Assembly: GCA_035578175.1 (NCBI GenBank)
Contig: JAQMRL010000008.1
Location: forward strand, 13,351,541-13,415,540
Reading direction: 5' to 3'
Length of the DNA: 64,000 nucleotides
DNA from: Catonia carolina
Lineage: Eukaryota; Arthropoda; Insecta; Hemiptera; Achilidae
The notes beneath the pieces were generated by a model that did no database searches, was not told the DNA's origin, and was given only the letters and a program-made list of their open reading frames with translations. A program made the translations under genes and the position numbers. Shown in pieces: positions 9,701 to 20,382 of this stretch (position 1 is the first letter of the stretch; each line of letters begins with the position of its first letter).

Positions 9701-12700
9701 ACTCACCTGTAGTAAGCAGTTGGTAAAAAACCCTAAATTAAACCCATTACGTTGGTAACCAGTGACGAAGAATGCTAAAACAAGCAACTGCCAAACCATT
9801 AATCCAAAACGGCTGTTTGTCAGTTGTTTCACTTGCATACCAAATATTGTAGGATTTATTTCAATACCGCTGTAGAATACGAAGAGTTCTGTTAATCCTT
9901 TAAGGTCAGTTGGTTGTTGTGGCGCGAAAAGTCCTTTGCCGTATAAATATACACAAAACACAAATGCTACTATATTTAGTGTACTAATTATTGCCGGCAT
10001 GTTCCAAAAGATTTGTGAACTTAAATTTCTCCAAAATACTTGTGTAGTTATAAATGCAAAAATTGTTACCAAATAGTACATGAACCCATTGTCCTGAAAA
10101 AAAAGGAAACAAGAAAAGTTAACTGACTGAAAGTTTGTGACTGCCTCCATGGCATAGTGACTTGCGAACTACGAGGTGTGTTCAAAAAGTAACGAGAATT
10201 TTTAAATTTCGCGGGTTTGGATAGTCCGATTGTAAAAATTTTTTTTTTATCATGTTGGTACACATGCCCCTGATTTTAATGGCATAGTGCATCATGAATT
10301 CTTGCCACAAGGTCAAACAATCAATAAGGAGTACTATCTACAAGTTCAACGCCGTTTGCGTGAAGCAATCCGAAAAAAACGCCTGGATTTGTGGCAAAAC
10401 AATTCATGGCTTTTGCACCACGATAATTCACCTGCTCACACTTCATTGCTTGTTCGTGAATTTTTGGCCAAAAACAAAACTGTAACGATGCCCCAGCCTC
10501 CATATTCGCCAGACATGGCTCCATGTGACTTTTTTCTGTTTCCAAAAATAAAGAGAACATTAAAAGGCCGTCGTTTTACAAGCATAGATGACATTAAAAG
10601 CGAATCGGTGAAAGAGCTAAAAGCTATCACAAAGATTGAGTTTCAGAAGTGTTTCGAGGATTGCAAAAAGCGTTGGCACAAGTGTATTGCATGCGAAGGG
10701 GACTACTTTGAAGGCGACAATATTAATGTAGATGAATAAATAAATATTTTTTTCAAAAAACGAAAATTCCTGTTATTTTTTGAACAAACCTCGTATAGGT
10801 GTTTGCACATTCAGTTGATACTGTGGATCTTATGGGAATCATCACTGCTATTAGCTTAAATAAAGGCATCTGGATGCGAATACAGTAGCGTGCAAATTAA
10901 TCCGAACACAAAGAATTTTTTGTTTTTTTCTATATTGTGGCTACACTGCTAACCACACACATTCTGTAAGCTGTCTGTACAGTGTGAAGTTGTTGTTCTT
11001 TGTCTCTGTAGCAATTTCATGATATAAGTATTGGTTTATACAAGTGTATTTCGTTTTTTTATGAAAAATTCATATATTGTTTTTGTGTCTGTTTACGTAA
11101 TATATTGTAACAATGGATGTAACTCCAAGAAAACGTTCAAAAATTGTTTCTCTTTTCGAGTATACCGGTATGACACAACGACAAATAGCTTCAGAGTGTG
11201 GCGTTGAAATTGGGACAGTGAATGCTATATTAAAACAATTTCAAGAAACTCGTTCCTTTTCACCTCGAAGGGAAGGAAAATGTGATTGTAAAAGAAAAAC
11301 CACTGCGACTAAGGATCGGTTATTAGTGAGGACAAGTAAAGTGAATCCAAAATTAAATGCTGTGGACTTAAATCGACAGCTTGCAGCCAGTGGAACGAAT
11401 TTGCATGTGACAACTGTTAGATGCCGACTTCTTGATGCTGGACAGAAAGCTCGTTGACTGGCTAAAAAACAACTTTTAACCCAAGCAATGTGCAAAAAAC
11501 GGTTTGTTGTGGGCCAAAGCATATGCTAAGTGGATTGTTGCAGACTGGAAAAATGTTATGTTCCTCGATAAATCCCATTTTTATGTTCAAGAGCAAAAGG
11601 TTTCTTACGTTCAGATATCAGCAGATGAAAGAACATCACCGGCTCATATCCAGCAATCAGTTAAACATCCCAGAAAAAAATGTTTTGGGGTTGTTTCACA
11701 TTTGAAGGTCCTTGTTCATTAGTCCCAGTGAATGGTATGTTAAAAAGTGATAAATATATCCAAATTCTTAAGTCAAAGGTTGTGCCACAACTGCAAACAA
11801 AATTTCTACATGGCAATGTAGTGTTTCAACAAGATTTAGCGCCATGCCATACTACCAAAAAAGTGAAAGCATTTTTCGAACAAGTAAATGTTAGTGTTGA
11901 CATGGCCAGGTCCCCAAATATTAGCCCGATTGAAAATGTTTGGGCAATAGTGAAAAAACGACTAAAAAATGGATTGTACTACAAAAAATAACCTCATTGC
12001 AGCAATAATATCAGTATGGTTTCGTGACGAAGAAATTAAAAAAATATGCAGTTCACTAATTGAATCTATGCCAAATCGTTTACGTGAACTGATAAACAAT
12101 AAAGGTGACCATATTAGTTATTAAACATTAACAAATAGAATGTTTACGAGTATATATTATTATTATTACTAGTCGTAAAACTCCCAAAGTGGAAGACGCT
12201 AAGTAAAGATGGTTCAGTTGTGGGGTTTCTTGTTGTTCTTTTTATTTGCCCACCAGTTTTTCATTTCTTGCAAGAATTTAGCTTGGCTTTCTTCACTCCA
12301 TTTTACTCCAGTTCTCGGAGCTTTTGTCTCTGGTTTAACTTCCCATTTCTCAACCTTCCTCCTAAAATTGTTTCTTGTGTCCAAGTCTTCTTTCACAATA
12401 TTAGCCATTTCCAAATCTTTTTTAACATTTCGGATCCATTCTCCTCCATTAACGAGGGATGCTACGTATTTTACTATTTTTTTTGTTGTTAGTCTGTGAT
12501 CGGGAAGTCTCATTATATGGCCATAGAATTTAAGGCGTCTTTTCCTCATGTCTGTCTCTACATTAGAATATTCTTCAACTTTAGACGTTTTCTGTAATCT
12601 ATATTATCCATTTTCGGTCCATCTCGGTCCCAGAATCTTCCTGATTATCCATCTTTCTTCTTTCTTTAGATTTTCCATATATGTTTTCCTGTTTAGTGAT

Positions 12701-15700
12701 AAAAAAAAAAAAAAAGATCCTTGTTTTTGAAAACAAAGTACTTAGAAAAATCTTTGGCCCAACTCTGGAGAACGGAGTTTGGAGGATGAAGCACAACTGT
12801 GAAATACGTCAGCTATTCAAAGAACCGGACATATTGGGCGAGATTAAAAGCAGAAGGTTACGTTGGGCGGGACACGTTGTGAGGAAGGAGGGGAACACAT
12901 TGACGGGCAGTGTATTGAGGAACAATCCTGAGGGAAGAAGACCAGCTGGAAGGCCTAAGACAAGATGGTGGGACCAGGCCCGGAAGGACATGGGAAAGAT
13001 GGGGCTGAAGGAGGATGACGCTGCTGACCGGGTTCGTTGGAGGGGCTGTGTTGATGAGGCCAAGTACCGACTGGGGTTCGAGTGGCCACTGCAGTAAGTA
13101 AGTAAGTTTAGTGATAAACGAGTTTATATTTATATATAATAAAGTTTACAATAAAATTTGTAAACTTTAAAAGAAAAACTATGTGTATTTATCTCTATGT
13201 TCTTAAGAAAATGGTACCAAGATAGAAATTAGTACTCATGAAAGATTAATTACCTGGTATTCCGGTACATAATTGTGCAAAGTTGGTGGACCGTGTGATT
13301 TATCACCGGGTATCTTGAGCCAAAATATTGCCCATATGAACATAATTCCAACTGCAGACCATGAAAATCCATTTCCGTATAGGTCATATACTCTCATCCA
13401 TTTGTCAAAATCAAAATCATGTTGCCCAGTGAAGGCTAGCAGTTGAACAAACAATGGAGTTGTTAATAAGAATAAAAATGGTACCAGATTGTAATAGCAC
13501 TGATAATGTATCGTTTTCCAGAGACCTGAAAACATAAATAAATCTTATATTATTTTATTTATAAACCCTATGAAATTGTTTGTTTATATCAACTAATAAA
13601 ATACTTATTAAAAAAAAATTTAATGCATTAATTATTTTTGTCTGTACAGTGAATTACAATAAAAAATCTGGTGTGAAACACTCACACAACTTTCTCTTGC
13701 CAATGCAAATAATTAACAATAAACCTAACATTATTAATAAAACATTAAAAATAAACAAAAACTAACTTTAATTACGTAACCTAATTTTAATCATGAGTGG
13801 GAGACGAAAAATGAAAATCAACCTGTTAGGTTTTAAAATACGGAAAATCACTCTTTGATGCTAAACTAAGCTCTGTAGAGAAAAATGCTTTAACTAAAAG
13901 TTGTAGATCTATTAATTTTCTATAAATTTGATATACACTTTTGTCATAAAATGCATACTAAGGCCGAAATCTTAAAAAAATCGATTTTTTACACATTTTC
14001 GTGAGAAAAAAACAGAAAATCGCTATTTACCGCTAAACTAAGCGTTATACAAAAAAATGTTTGAAATAAAAGTCGTAGAATTTTAAATTCTATACATTTT
14101 TGCGCTATAATACATTAAAAGCCGTAATGTTAAAAAAACACTTTTTTTACGTGAAAACAGCCTCACCAAGAATTTCAGCAAACATAACGCCTACCCTATC
14201 TTGTAGAGAATAAAAAATTGAATAAACCAGGCGGTTTTACAAAAAAATTTAGGACCAGTTTTTGAGAAAATTGCAAAAAAGTGAAAAATTACACGAATAA
14301 ACTACTACTTCCAGTTGACCGATTTTGATGAAAATGTTCGTGTCAGGTCCGGTAGTGGTATGTAACTTAAGTTTCAAGTTTGTACGATGTTCCGTTCTTG
14401 AGATATTTTGTATACACAGACACACACACAGACCAATAGCTAAAAACATGTTTTTTGGGTTCAGGGGGTCTGAAAACGTGTAGATCTGGTGAAAACTCGA
14501 TTTCTTAAAATCGACATGAAAACAATACTTTCCTTCCTATATATTCATACAGGCAAGAGAAAGTAAAAATGCACTGAAAGTGACAATGAAATGAATGATA
14601 ACATGAATGACTTGAGGGAAGCAGACCGCCCATTCATGGAGCTTCTTGTTTGTTGTTTTACTAATGGAATTTTGGAAGTGTCATAGCTATATTGCAGTCA
14701 TCTGATTTTTACTTTCTCTTGCCTGTATTAATATATCGGAAAGAAAGTAGGCCCTATTGTTTTCATGTCGATTTTTAGAAATTGAGTTTTCACCGAATCT
14801 ACACGTTTTCAGACCCCCTGAACCCAAAAAACATGTTTTTAGCGATTGGCCTGTGTGTGTGTGTGTGTGTGTATATATCAATTTTTTAAACATGTTGTAC
14901 TGTGTGCTGAATTTACTTTAGATAATATTAAACCACCAGTAAACACACAAAATTAGCAAGAATGATCTTACCGTTAAAAAGGCCTTTTCAGATCCCTGGA
15001 TCCATCATCAGTTAACTCACAAACACTATAAAATTCTTTACTGGCAATGCATTGCCTTGTCAATTTAAGTCATGACTGAATAAAATTATTTGTTACTAGT
15101 TAAAATTATTTCTTATCAAACAGGTGTACCAATAGAAATAGATCATCTTGCTCAAAATTTACCTGGTGGTTTATTAGTTTAAAATTTTTGTGTTTATAAA
15201 TGTAATATTTCTCTAAATATCACCAAAATCTCCAAATTTACTAAATTTTTTATGCTCTACAAGATAGGGTAGGCACCATGTTTGCTTAAATTCTTGGTGA
15301 GGCCGTTTTCATGTAAAAACATTAATTTTTTAAGATTGTGGCTTAAATTTGCATTTTAGTGTAAAAATGTATATAATAAAAGTTGTAGAGAATTAAAAAT
15401 TTGACTACTTTTATTTCAAACATTTTTTTGTATAACGCTTAGTTTAGCGGTAATTAGCAATTTTATATTATTTTATTACGAAAACATGTGAAAAAATCGA
15501 TTTTTTTGTGATTTCAGCCTTAGTATGCATTTTATGACAAAAGTGTATATAATCAAATTTATTGGAAATTAAAAGATCTACAACTTTTGTTTAGAGCATT
15601 TTTCTCTGTAGAGCTTAGTTTAGCATGAAAGAGAGATTTTCCATATTTTTAAGCCAAACAAAGTTAATTTTTATTTTGCGTCTTTCACTCGTGATTAAAA

Positions 15701-17832
15701 TTAGGTTATGTTTTTTGAGGTTAGTTTCTTGCTTATTTCTAATTTTTTATTATTAATATTAAGTTATATTGTTCATTATTGCATTGGCAAGAGAAAGTTG
15801 TGTGAGTGTTTCACACTAGATTTTTTGTTAAGATAACAACAAATCTCTGTTCCAAGCTGTGTTTAGCCTTCTGGGAGGGTTGTTCGGTAAAGTAGTGGAG
15901 CTAATTGTCTTAATTAGTTGGTTTTTTTGTCTAGCTAAATTTCTGTGAAAACGTTAATGGTGTTTATTTATTGTGTGGAATACGTGAGGAAGGTGCAAGT
16001 CATTGTAAATAGTCTTGTTTTGTGCGTACCCAGGAGAGTTCATAATTGCCTGTATTTTATCATTAACCCAACGACCGGTGGCCTATTTTATCATAACCGG
16101 CAGCAGAAAATTTGCCAAATGTAAGGTGTTATTAAATTATTTATTTTTCAATCATTTTATAATCTTGGTAACACATATCATACCTGCCCATAACAGACAG
16201 GTGGAGTGTCAAATTATTTACACTCAATCTGTTCGTTGCAGGGCTAAAATAAATAGTTCTGTTTCTTATCACATGGTCAGTCAATTAAATGACAATCATT
16301 TAAGAACAGAAGAGGTAGAGGTGTAAAAGACACTAATCAGAGTTATCTTCTCTGAAAGTAATGAATTTCATTGTACAGCCAGACCCTGTGGTGAATGAAG
16401 TGAAGTTGTCATTTACAGAGTGGAAAATATGTGCTTTTCAGAGGGCCCGGCATGCTGATAAGCGTACTTTTCCACTCAGTGAAGAAGGCAATGGTAAACC
16501 ACCTCACTCCTCGTTTTACTTAGTAAAACCTCTAGAGGTTCAAACCAGCCTTTCGGCTGTTGACCTAAACAACAACATATCATACATCAAAATGCTCAGA
16601 AAATCTCAAATATTTATGTACTATTACTAAAAATTAAATATTTAAGGGTCCCCCTTTTTACTCCCCCTACATTCACTACATATATGAATACGGTTATAAT
16701 TAACCTCTCTTACCCCCTAAAATTGAAACGAATAATAATTTTTTACTAGAATTCCATTATAGCCACTTTGTAGAGGTTTTTGTTCTGCAGAAAATGATAT
16801 AAATATTGTATTGATGCACTGAAAACTTTTTTTTCTATAGTCAATAATACAAGAATACTACATAACTAAATATTTTCATGTCGATGCATAAATGATTGTT
16901 GTTGTTTAGGTCATCAGCCGAAAGGCTGGTTTGAACCTGCAGAGGTTTTACTAAGTAAAACCATAAATGATATATAATTCAAAAGCAAATAAAAGAAACA
17001 CTATAAAAAATCTGATATTAGGGTTTTCACCGGTAACCCTTTCATCAAGCACACTATTTACTAAATCGCCTATTTCATTATTTACATTGAAATTCATAAT
17101 AAAATAATAAATAAAACAATGAGTATAATGCTTAGTTTAGCAGTAATTAGCGATTTTCTGATTTTTTGTCACAAAAACGTGTGAAAAATCGATTTTTTTT
17201 AAGATTTTGGCATTAGAATGCATTTTACGACAAAAGTGTATATAATAAATTTTATAGGAAATAAAAAGATCTACAAATTTTATTTACAGCATTTTTCAAT
17301 ACAGAGCTTAGTTTAGCGTGAAAGAGTGATTTTCTGTATTTTTAAGCCAAACCGAGTTCGATTTTCATTTTGCGTCTTTCACTCATGATTAAAATAAGGT
17401 TATGTTTATTGAGGTTGGTTTTTTGTTTATTTTTAATGTTTTATTACTAATGTTAGGTTTATTGTTAATTATTGGCACTGGCAAGAGAAAGTTGTGTGAG
17501 TGTTTCTTTCACGCCAGATTTTTAAATATCCTTTAATAACAAACCCTATTGTTACTTTGTCACTCTATTATTTACTATTTAACATTCTACGAATTACTAG
17601 AAATTTCTCGCACCACTCTCCTTCTCGATATCATCACAATATCATCATCATTACCAGCTTTTTGTATTTCAGGTGCTTGAGATGTGGAAGCTGTTGGTTC
17701 CAGAGGTTCCTGTTGAGGTCGCCATATTGCAGAACCTGTACGTAATATCACATATTCTCCCTCAAGTTCTGCTCCTTCAACTCTTTGTAATTGCACATAT
17801 TCTCCCTCATCTGCAGGTGGGTTTGTTCCCAT
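6174..17832 (-). CDS. DHCR7: 7-dehydrocholesterol reductase (sterol delta-7 reductase), 4 exons
   Basis: NADPH-dependent ER-membrane enzyme that reduces the C7-C8 double bond of 7-dehydrocholesterol. Joined exons 17832-17655, 13525-13254, 10093-9707 and 6776-6174 give 1440 nt (479 residues plus stop), almost the length of vertebrate DHCR7. All junctions are GT-AG with compatible phases (1, 0, 0). Seen: multiple hydrophobic segments; GIEINP, matching the first ERG4/ERG24 signature but with Thr for the usual Arg; DIVHDHAGYYICWG, the DHCR7-type His-Asp-His loop rather than the delta-14 reductase form; LLASGCWGVARHLNY (second signature, Cys for the usual aromatic); and a C terminus RDEERC...VPYRMIPYLF. 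Insects are sterol auxotrophs, so a role in handling dietary sterols is inference. The first exon is less certain than the other three. Confidence 0.88.
6883..7664. mobile_element. 782-bp TIR transposon with GC-rich ends
   Basis: The terminal inverted repeats begin AAGGTACGATTTCGATCC and end in its exact complement, flanked by TA (6881-6882 and 7665-7666). The arms stay complementary in a CGCCGCTG-rich subterminal zone. It lies in intron 3 of DHCR7. A minus frame 7192-7536 contains an ENIWKEIGE segment reminiscent of an MADF-type DNA-binding module; this is weak. Superfamily unassigned (PIF/Harbinger or IS630 are possible). Confidence 0.65.
7667..8019. other. Intron 3 spacer of DHCR7
   Basis: No feature recognised; AT-rich on its right side. 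Confidence 0.4.
8020..8705 (+). pseudogene. LINE C-terminal ORF2 remnant with poly(A)
   Basis: Plus-strand frames read IERRIVRTCLNKN, then KKKRISFLGHLLRTPENR, closely matching the LINE tail at 277-1009. In-frame stops are present (for example after SKSDIK at 8414). It ends in an A-run at 8694-8703. Confidence 0.7.
8708..9660 (+). mobile_element. HINE-like element, 5'-truncated, with internal duplication
   Basis: Begins in the AGTAGTAGTTTATTC block and ends GTGTGAGTGTTTCACACCAGAT-like at 9660. The CACTCATGATTAAAATAAGG segment and its neighbourhood occur twice (about 9235 and 9525), so an internal segment is duplicated. The 3' end lies 46 bp from the DHCR7 exon 3 boundary. Confidence 0.8.
9707..10093 (-). 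CDS. DHCR7: DHCR7 exon 3
   Basis: 129 codons from DNGFMYYLV to FTNCLLQ, with several membrane helices and the GIEINPTIFG motif. Acceptor TTTTTTCAG, donor CAG|GTGAGT, both phase 0. A HINE-like 3' end (to 9660) and a mariner (10172-10793) lie close on either side without breaking the exon. Confidence 0.92.
10172..10793 (+). mobile_element. Internally deleted mariner with TA target site
   Basis: The inverted termini CGAGGTGTGTTCAAAAAGTA and its complement end at 10793, with TA duplicated at both ends (10170-10171 and 10794-10795). The N-terminal half of the transposase is deleted. It sits in intron 2 of DHCR7. Confidence 0.85.
10287..10739 (+). pseudogene. C-terminal half of mariner transposase (uninterrupted 150 codons)
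   Basis: Carries HHDNSPAH (second catalytic Asp) and PPYSPDMAPCDFFLFPKIKR (third Asp of a D34D mariner), ending NVDE-stop. The DNA-binding domain and first catalytic Asp are gone, so it is inactive although the frame is open. Confidence 0.85.
10883..12124 (+). pseudogene. Decayed Tc1-like transposon and transposase
   Basis: Starts with a Tc1-type terminus CAGTAGCGTGCAAATTAATC after a TA. The coding region starts at 11113 (MDVTPRKRSK, then a QRQIASECGV helix-turn-helix). Stops and frame changes follow at about 11456 and 11690. Later pieces carry FLDKSHFYVQ, FQQDLAPCHTTKK and SPIENVWAIVKKRL, matching the DDE region. No 3' inverted terminus was found, so the right end is approximate. Confidence 0.8.
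12180..12690 (-). pseudogene. LINE C-terminal ORF2 remnant
   Basis: Minus-strand translation gives IIRKILGPRW (frame-shifted), then RKRRLKFYGHIMRLPDHRL and NGGEWIRNVKKDLE, a typical non-LTR ORF2 C terminus. Its upstream part is cut by another LINE inserted at 12704. It resembles the degraded piece at 35740-36240. Confidence 0.7.
12704..13105 (+). mobile_element. 5'-truncated LINE nested in the previous one, 13-bp TSD
   Basis: The open frame reads FENKVLRKIFGP, RRLRWAGHVVRKEG and GRRPAGRPKTRWWDQ, ending ...GFEWPLQ. The 3' tail is a (GTAA)n microsatellite. A perfect 13-bp duplication GTTTAGTGATAAA flanks it (12691-12703 and 13106-13118). The A-run at 12704-12715 forms its 5' edge. Confidence 0.8.
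13254..13525 (-). CDS. DHCR7: DHCR7 exon 2
   Basis: Residues about 60-150, starting GLWKTIHYQCYYNLVPFLFL. It covers the first transmembrane helices and a lumenal loop, and ends ...HNYVPEYQ just before the conserved NG(F/L) of DHCR7. Acceptor TTTTCAG at 13526-13532, donor CAG|GTAATT. Confidence 0.85.
13666..14564 (-). mobile_element. HINE-like element, full length
   Basis: Reads as the exact reverse of the family: ATCTGGTGTGAAACACTCAC at the left, GGCAAGAGAAAGT at the right end. All internal blocks are present, including the short (CA)n tract. In DHCR7 intron 1. Confidence 0.88.
14711..15828 (+). mobile_element. HINE-like element in two pieces
   Basis: The 5' end is 14711-14880 (to the GT tract) and the 3' part is 15232-15828 (from CTCTACAAGATAGGGTAGG to the terminal hairpin). 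About 230 bp of the usual middle is replaced by unrelated sequence that contains the candidate MITE at 14930-15178. Confidence 0.75.
14930..15178. mobile_element. Candidate short MITE
   Basis: The ends AAACCACCAG and CTGGTGGTTT are complementary, with partly matching continuation (AGCAAGAATGATC / GATCATCTTGCT). No coding sequence. Target duplication not resolved. Confidence 0.4.
15829..16172. other. Unassigned intronic stretch
   Basis: No open frame or repeat match that I can support. Confidence 0.4.
16184..16574 (+). mobile_element. 0.39-kb retroposon, (AAC)n-tailed family, copy 2
   Basis: Starts CTGCCCATAACAGACAGG and ends GACCTAAACAACA. A perfect 11-bp duplication ACATATCATAC flanks it (16173-16183 and 16575-16585). 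No clear A or B box was seen, so it may be a SINE or a LINE 3' end. A frame starting MNFIVQPDPVVNEVK recurs in copy 3. Confidence 0.8.
16586..17125. other. Intronic stretch with a 69-bp retroposon scrap
   Basis: Only one feature: 16894-16962 (minus) is the 3' block of the (AAC)n retroposon family. The rest is AT-rich and featureless. Confidence 0.6.
17126..17517 (+). mobile_element. HINE-like element, 3' part
   Basis: Begins in the second internal repeat (GCTTAGTTTAGCAGTAATT) and ends at the terminal hairpin, which carries a 5-bp insertion (GTGTTTCTTTCACG). It lies just inside DHCR7 intron 1. Confidence 0.75.
17655..17832 (-). CDS. DHCR7: DHCR7 exon 1 (candidate N terminus)
   Basis: ATG at 17832, then 59 codons of acidic, low-complexity cytosolic N terminus containing two related EGEYV units. 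The donor CTG|GTAATG leaves phase 1, which exon 2 needs. The frame runs on another 22 codons past this donor, so other donors are possible. The choice rests on phase, position, and a total length of 479 residues. There is no sequence homology to DHCR7 in this exon. Confidence 0.5.
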
Positions 17833-18340
17833 TATCGTACAGTAATTTAACCGTAAATTTTTCGTACTACAGAATCTAACTACGCAAAATTGTGAAACTC
17901 AATCTAAAAAACTGTAGAACAAATTTGCAGGAGGATTGCATGCGTTCACGTAATCGAAACCAACTAATTAACTGAGAATACCTGTATAATGTAATTGTTT
18001 TCGTAATATTTTAATTAATTAAATTAATAAATTGATCAGAAAAGTGTAGAGTATCATTCAAAATATCTGACCATTAGTTTTTCTGTTTTAAGTTGATGTT
18101 CGGCCTTCATCAGCCCAGCCCAGTCAGTCAGCTGGTAGAGAGTCGCTAATAATTGTTAAGTAACATCTGTTGGGAAAATGAATTTGTATGGTGACCAATT
18201 AATAGTCAATCGTGAACAAACTCCACTAAGAATCCCTGTTCAATTTTATGCCTAATACATGTCAAAAATACAAAGCAGCGAGCGAATTATTGTGTGGTTG
18301 TCAATAATTTATAGTTCCCAATAATAAATGAAAGCTAAAA
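17833..18340. other. Sequence upstream of DHCR7
   Basis: The 5' flank and probable untranslated/promoter region of DHCR7 (minus strand). No TATA box or other clear element could be defended. Confidence 0.4.
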
Positions 18341-19200
18341 ATCTGGTATGAAACACTCACTCGACTTTTTCCTTGCCAATGTAAATAATGAACAATATAA
18401 CCTAACATTAGTAATAATACATTAGAAATAAACAAAAAAACGTAACCTTATTTTAATCATGAGTGAATGAAGCAAAATGAAAATCAACCTTAGTTTGGCT
18501 TAATAATACGGAAAATCACTCTTTGACGGTAAACTAGGCGCTGTAGAGAAAAACGTTTAAATAAAAGTTGTAGATTTTTTAATTTTGTATAAATTTTAAT
18601 ATATTCACTTTAGTCGTAAAATGCCTACTAAGGCTAATATCGTTAAAAAATCAATTTTTTTACACATTTTTATGAACAAAAAACAGAAAATCACAAATTA
18701 CTGCTGAAATAAGCGTTATACAAATTGTTTGAAATAAAAGTTGTAGGATTTAAATTCTCTACAACTTTTATTACATACATTTTTGTGCTAAAATGCATTT
18801 TAAAGCCGCAGTCTTTAAAAAACAATTTTTTTACATGAAAACAGCCTCACCAAGAATTTCAGCAAACATGACGCCTACCCTATCTTGTAGAGCATAAAAA
18901 ATTGAGTAAAACAGGACTTTTTAAAAAAAATCATAGCCGTTTCTGAGAAAATCACAAAAAGTGAAATATGTCCCGAATAAACTACTACTTCTAGTTGACC
19001 GATTTTGATGAAAATGTTCGTGTGTTAAAAAATGATCTTAAAAAAACGATTTTTTTTACATGAAAACAGCCTTACCAAGAATTTCAGCAAACATGGCACC
19101 TACCCTATCTTGTAGAGCATAAAAAATGTAGTAAATGAGACAGTTTTAAAAAAATCATAGCCGTTTCTGAGAAAATCCCAAAAAGTGAAATAAGACATAA
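18341..19200 (-). mobile_element. HINE-like element, left half of an inverted pair
   Basis: Starts with the 3' hairpin in reverse (ATCTGGTATGAAACACTCAC). The TACCCTATCTTGTAGAGC block occurs twice (about 18878 and 19103), so part of the core is duplicated. The leader end is lost at the junction. Confidence 0.8.
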
Positions 19201-19217
19201 AATAAAAGCGAAATAAG

Positions 19218-20106
19218 TGAGAGGAAAGTATTGTTTTCATGTCGATTTTTCGAAATCGAGTTTTCACCGGATCTACTTGTTTTCAGACCCCTTGAATCCA
19301 AAAAAACATGTTTTTAGCGATTGTGTGTACAGAATATCTTAAGAACGGAACACTGTACGAACTTGAAACTCGAAACTTAAGGTTCATACGACCGGACCCG
19401 ATACAAATATTTTCATCGAAATGGGTTAACCGGAAGTAGTAGTTTACTTGGGTATTTTTCACTTTTTTACGATTTTCTCAAAAACAGGTCCTACGATTTT
19501 TTTTAAATCGCTTGGTTTACTCAATTTTTTATGCTGTACAAGATAGGGTAGGCACCATGTTTGCTGAAATTCTTGGAGAGGCTGTTTTCACGTAAAAAAA
19601 TTGTTTTTTAAAGAGTGCGTCTTTGAGATGCATTTTAGCACAAAAATGTATATAATAAAAGTTGTAGAAAATTTTAAATCCTACAACTTTTAATTCAAAC
19701 ATTTTTTTGTATAACGCTTAGTTTAGCGGTAATTAGCGATTTTCTGTTTTTTTTTCACGAAACTGTGGCAAATTGATTTTTTTTTAAAGATTTCGGCCTT
19801 AGTATGCATTTTACGACAAAAGTGTATATAGCCAAATTTATAGGAAATTAAAAGATCTACAACTTTTATTAGAAGCATTTTCTTTCTACAGAGCCTAGTT
19901 TAGCGTGAAAGAGTGATTTTCTGTATTTTTGAGCCAAACTGGGGTTGATTTTTATTTTGCATCTTTCACTCATGATTAAAATTAGGTTATGTTTATTGAG
20001 GTTAGTTTTCTTGTATATTTCTAATGTTTTATTACTAATATTAGGTTATATTGGTCATTATTTGCATTGGCAAGAGAAAGTTTTGTGAGTGTTTAACACC
20101 AGATTT
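19218..20106 (+). mobile_element. HINE-like element, right half of an inverted pair
   Basis: Begins GAGAGGAAAGTATTGTTTTC (first bases of the leader missing) and runs to the 3' hairpin at 20106. With 18341-19200 it forms a head-to-head palindrome of about 1.77 kb. Confidence 0.8.
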
Positions 20107-20382
20107 TTAATTTTGTATTTCATTGCTTAGAAGTACACTGGAATCAAGTGTCAGATGTTTTAACTTAAATGATAATTTAATGAACTCTTTAATATTGTTA
20201 TTTCATGCATTCTTTTGTTTAATAAATACACTTTGTCAGTAAAATATAAAATACTTTTCCATTTGTCATCTTTGTAGATAAGATTGTTTTGTTGATTTGC
20301 ATGTCTACTCAAGTTTTGTGCCGAAGATTTCAACAATTTTATCTATGTTACCAGTACGGTAATTAAAGTTTTGCTACAAATA

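Noticed and set aside
10287..10739. A domesticated transposase gene
   Set aside because: The frame is open, but it lies between intact mariner termini with TA flanks and lacks the N-terminal half, so recent internal deletion explains it.
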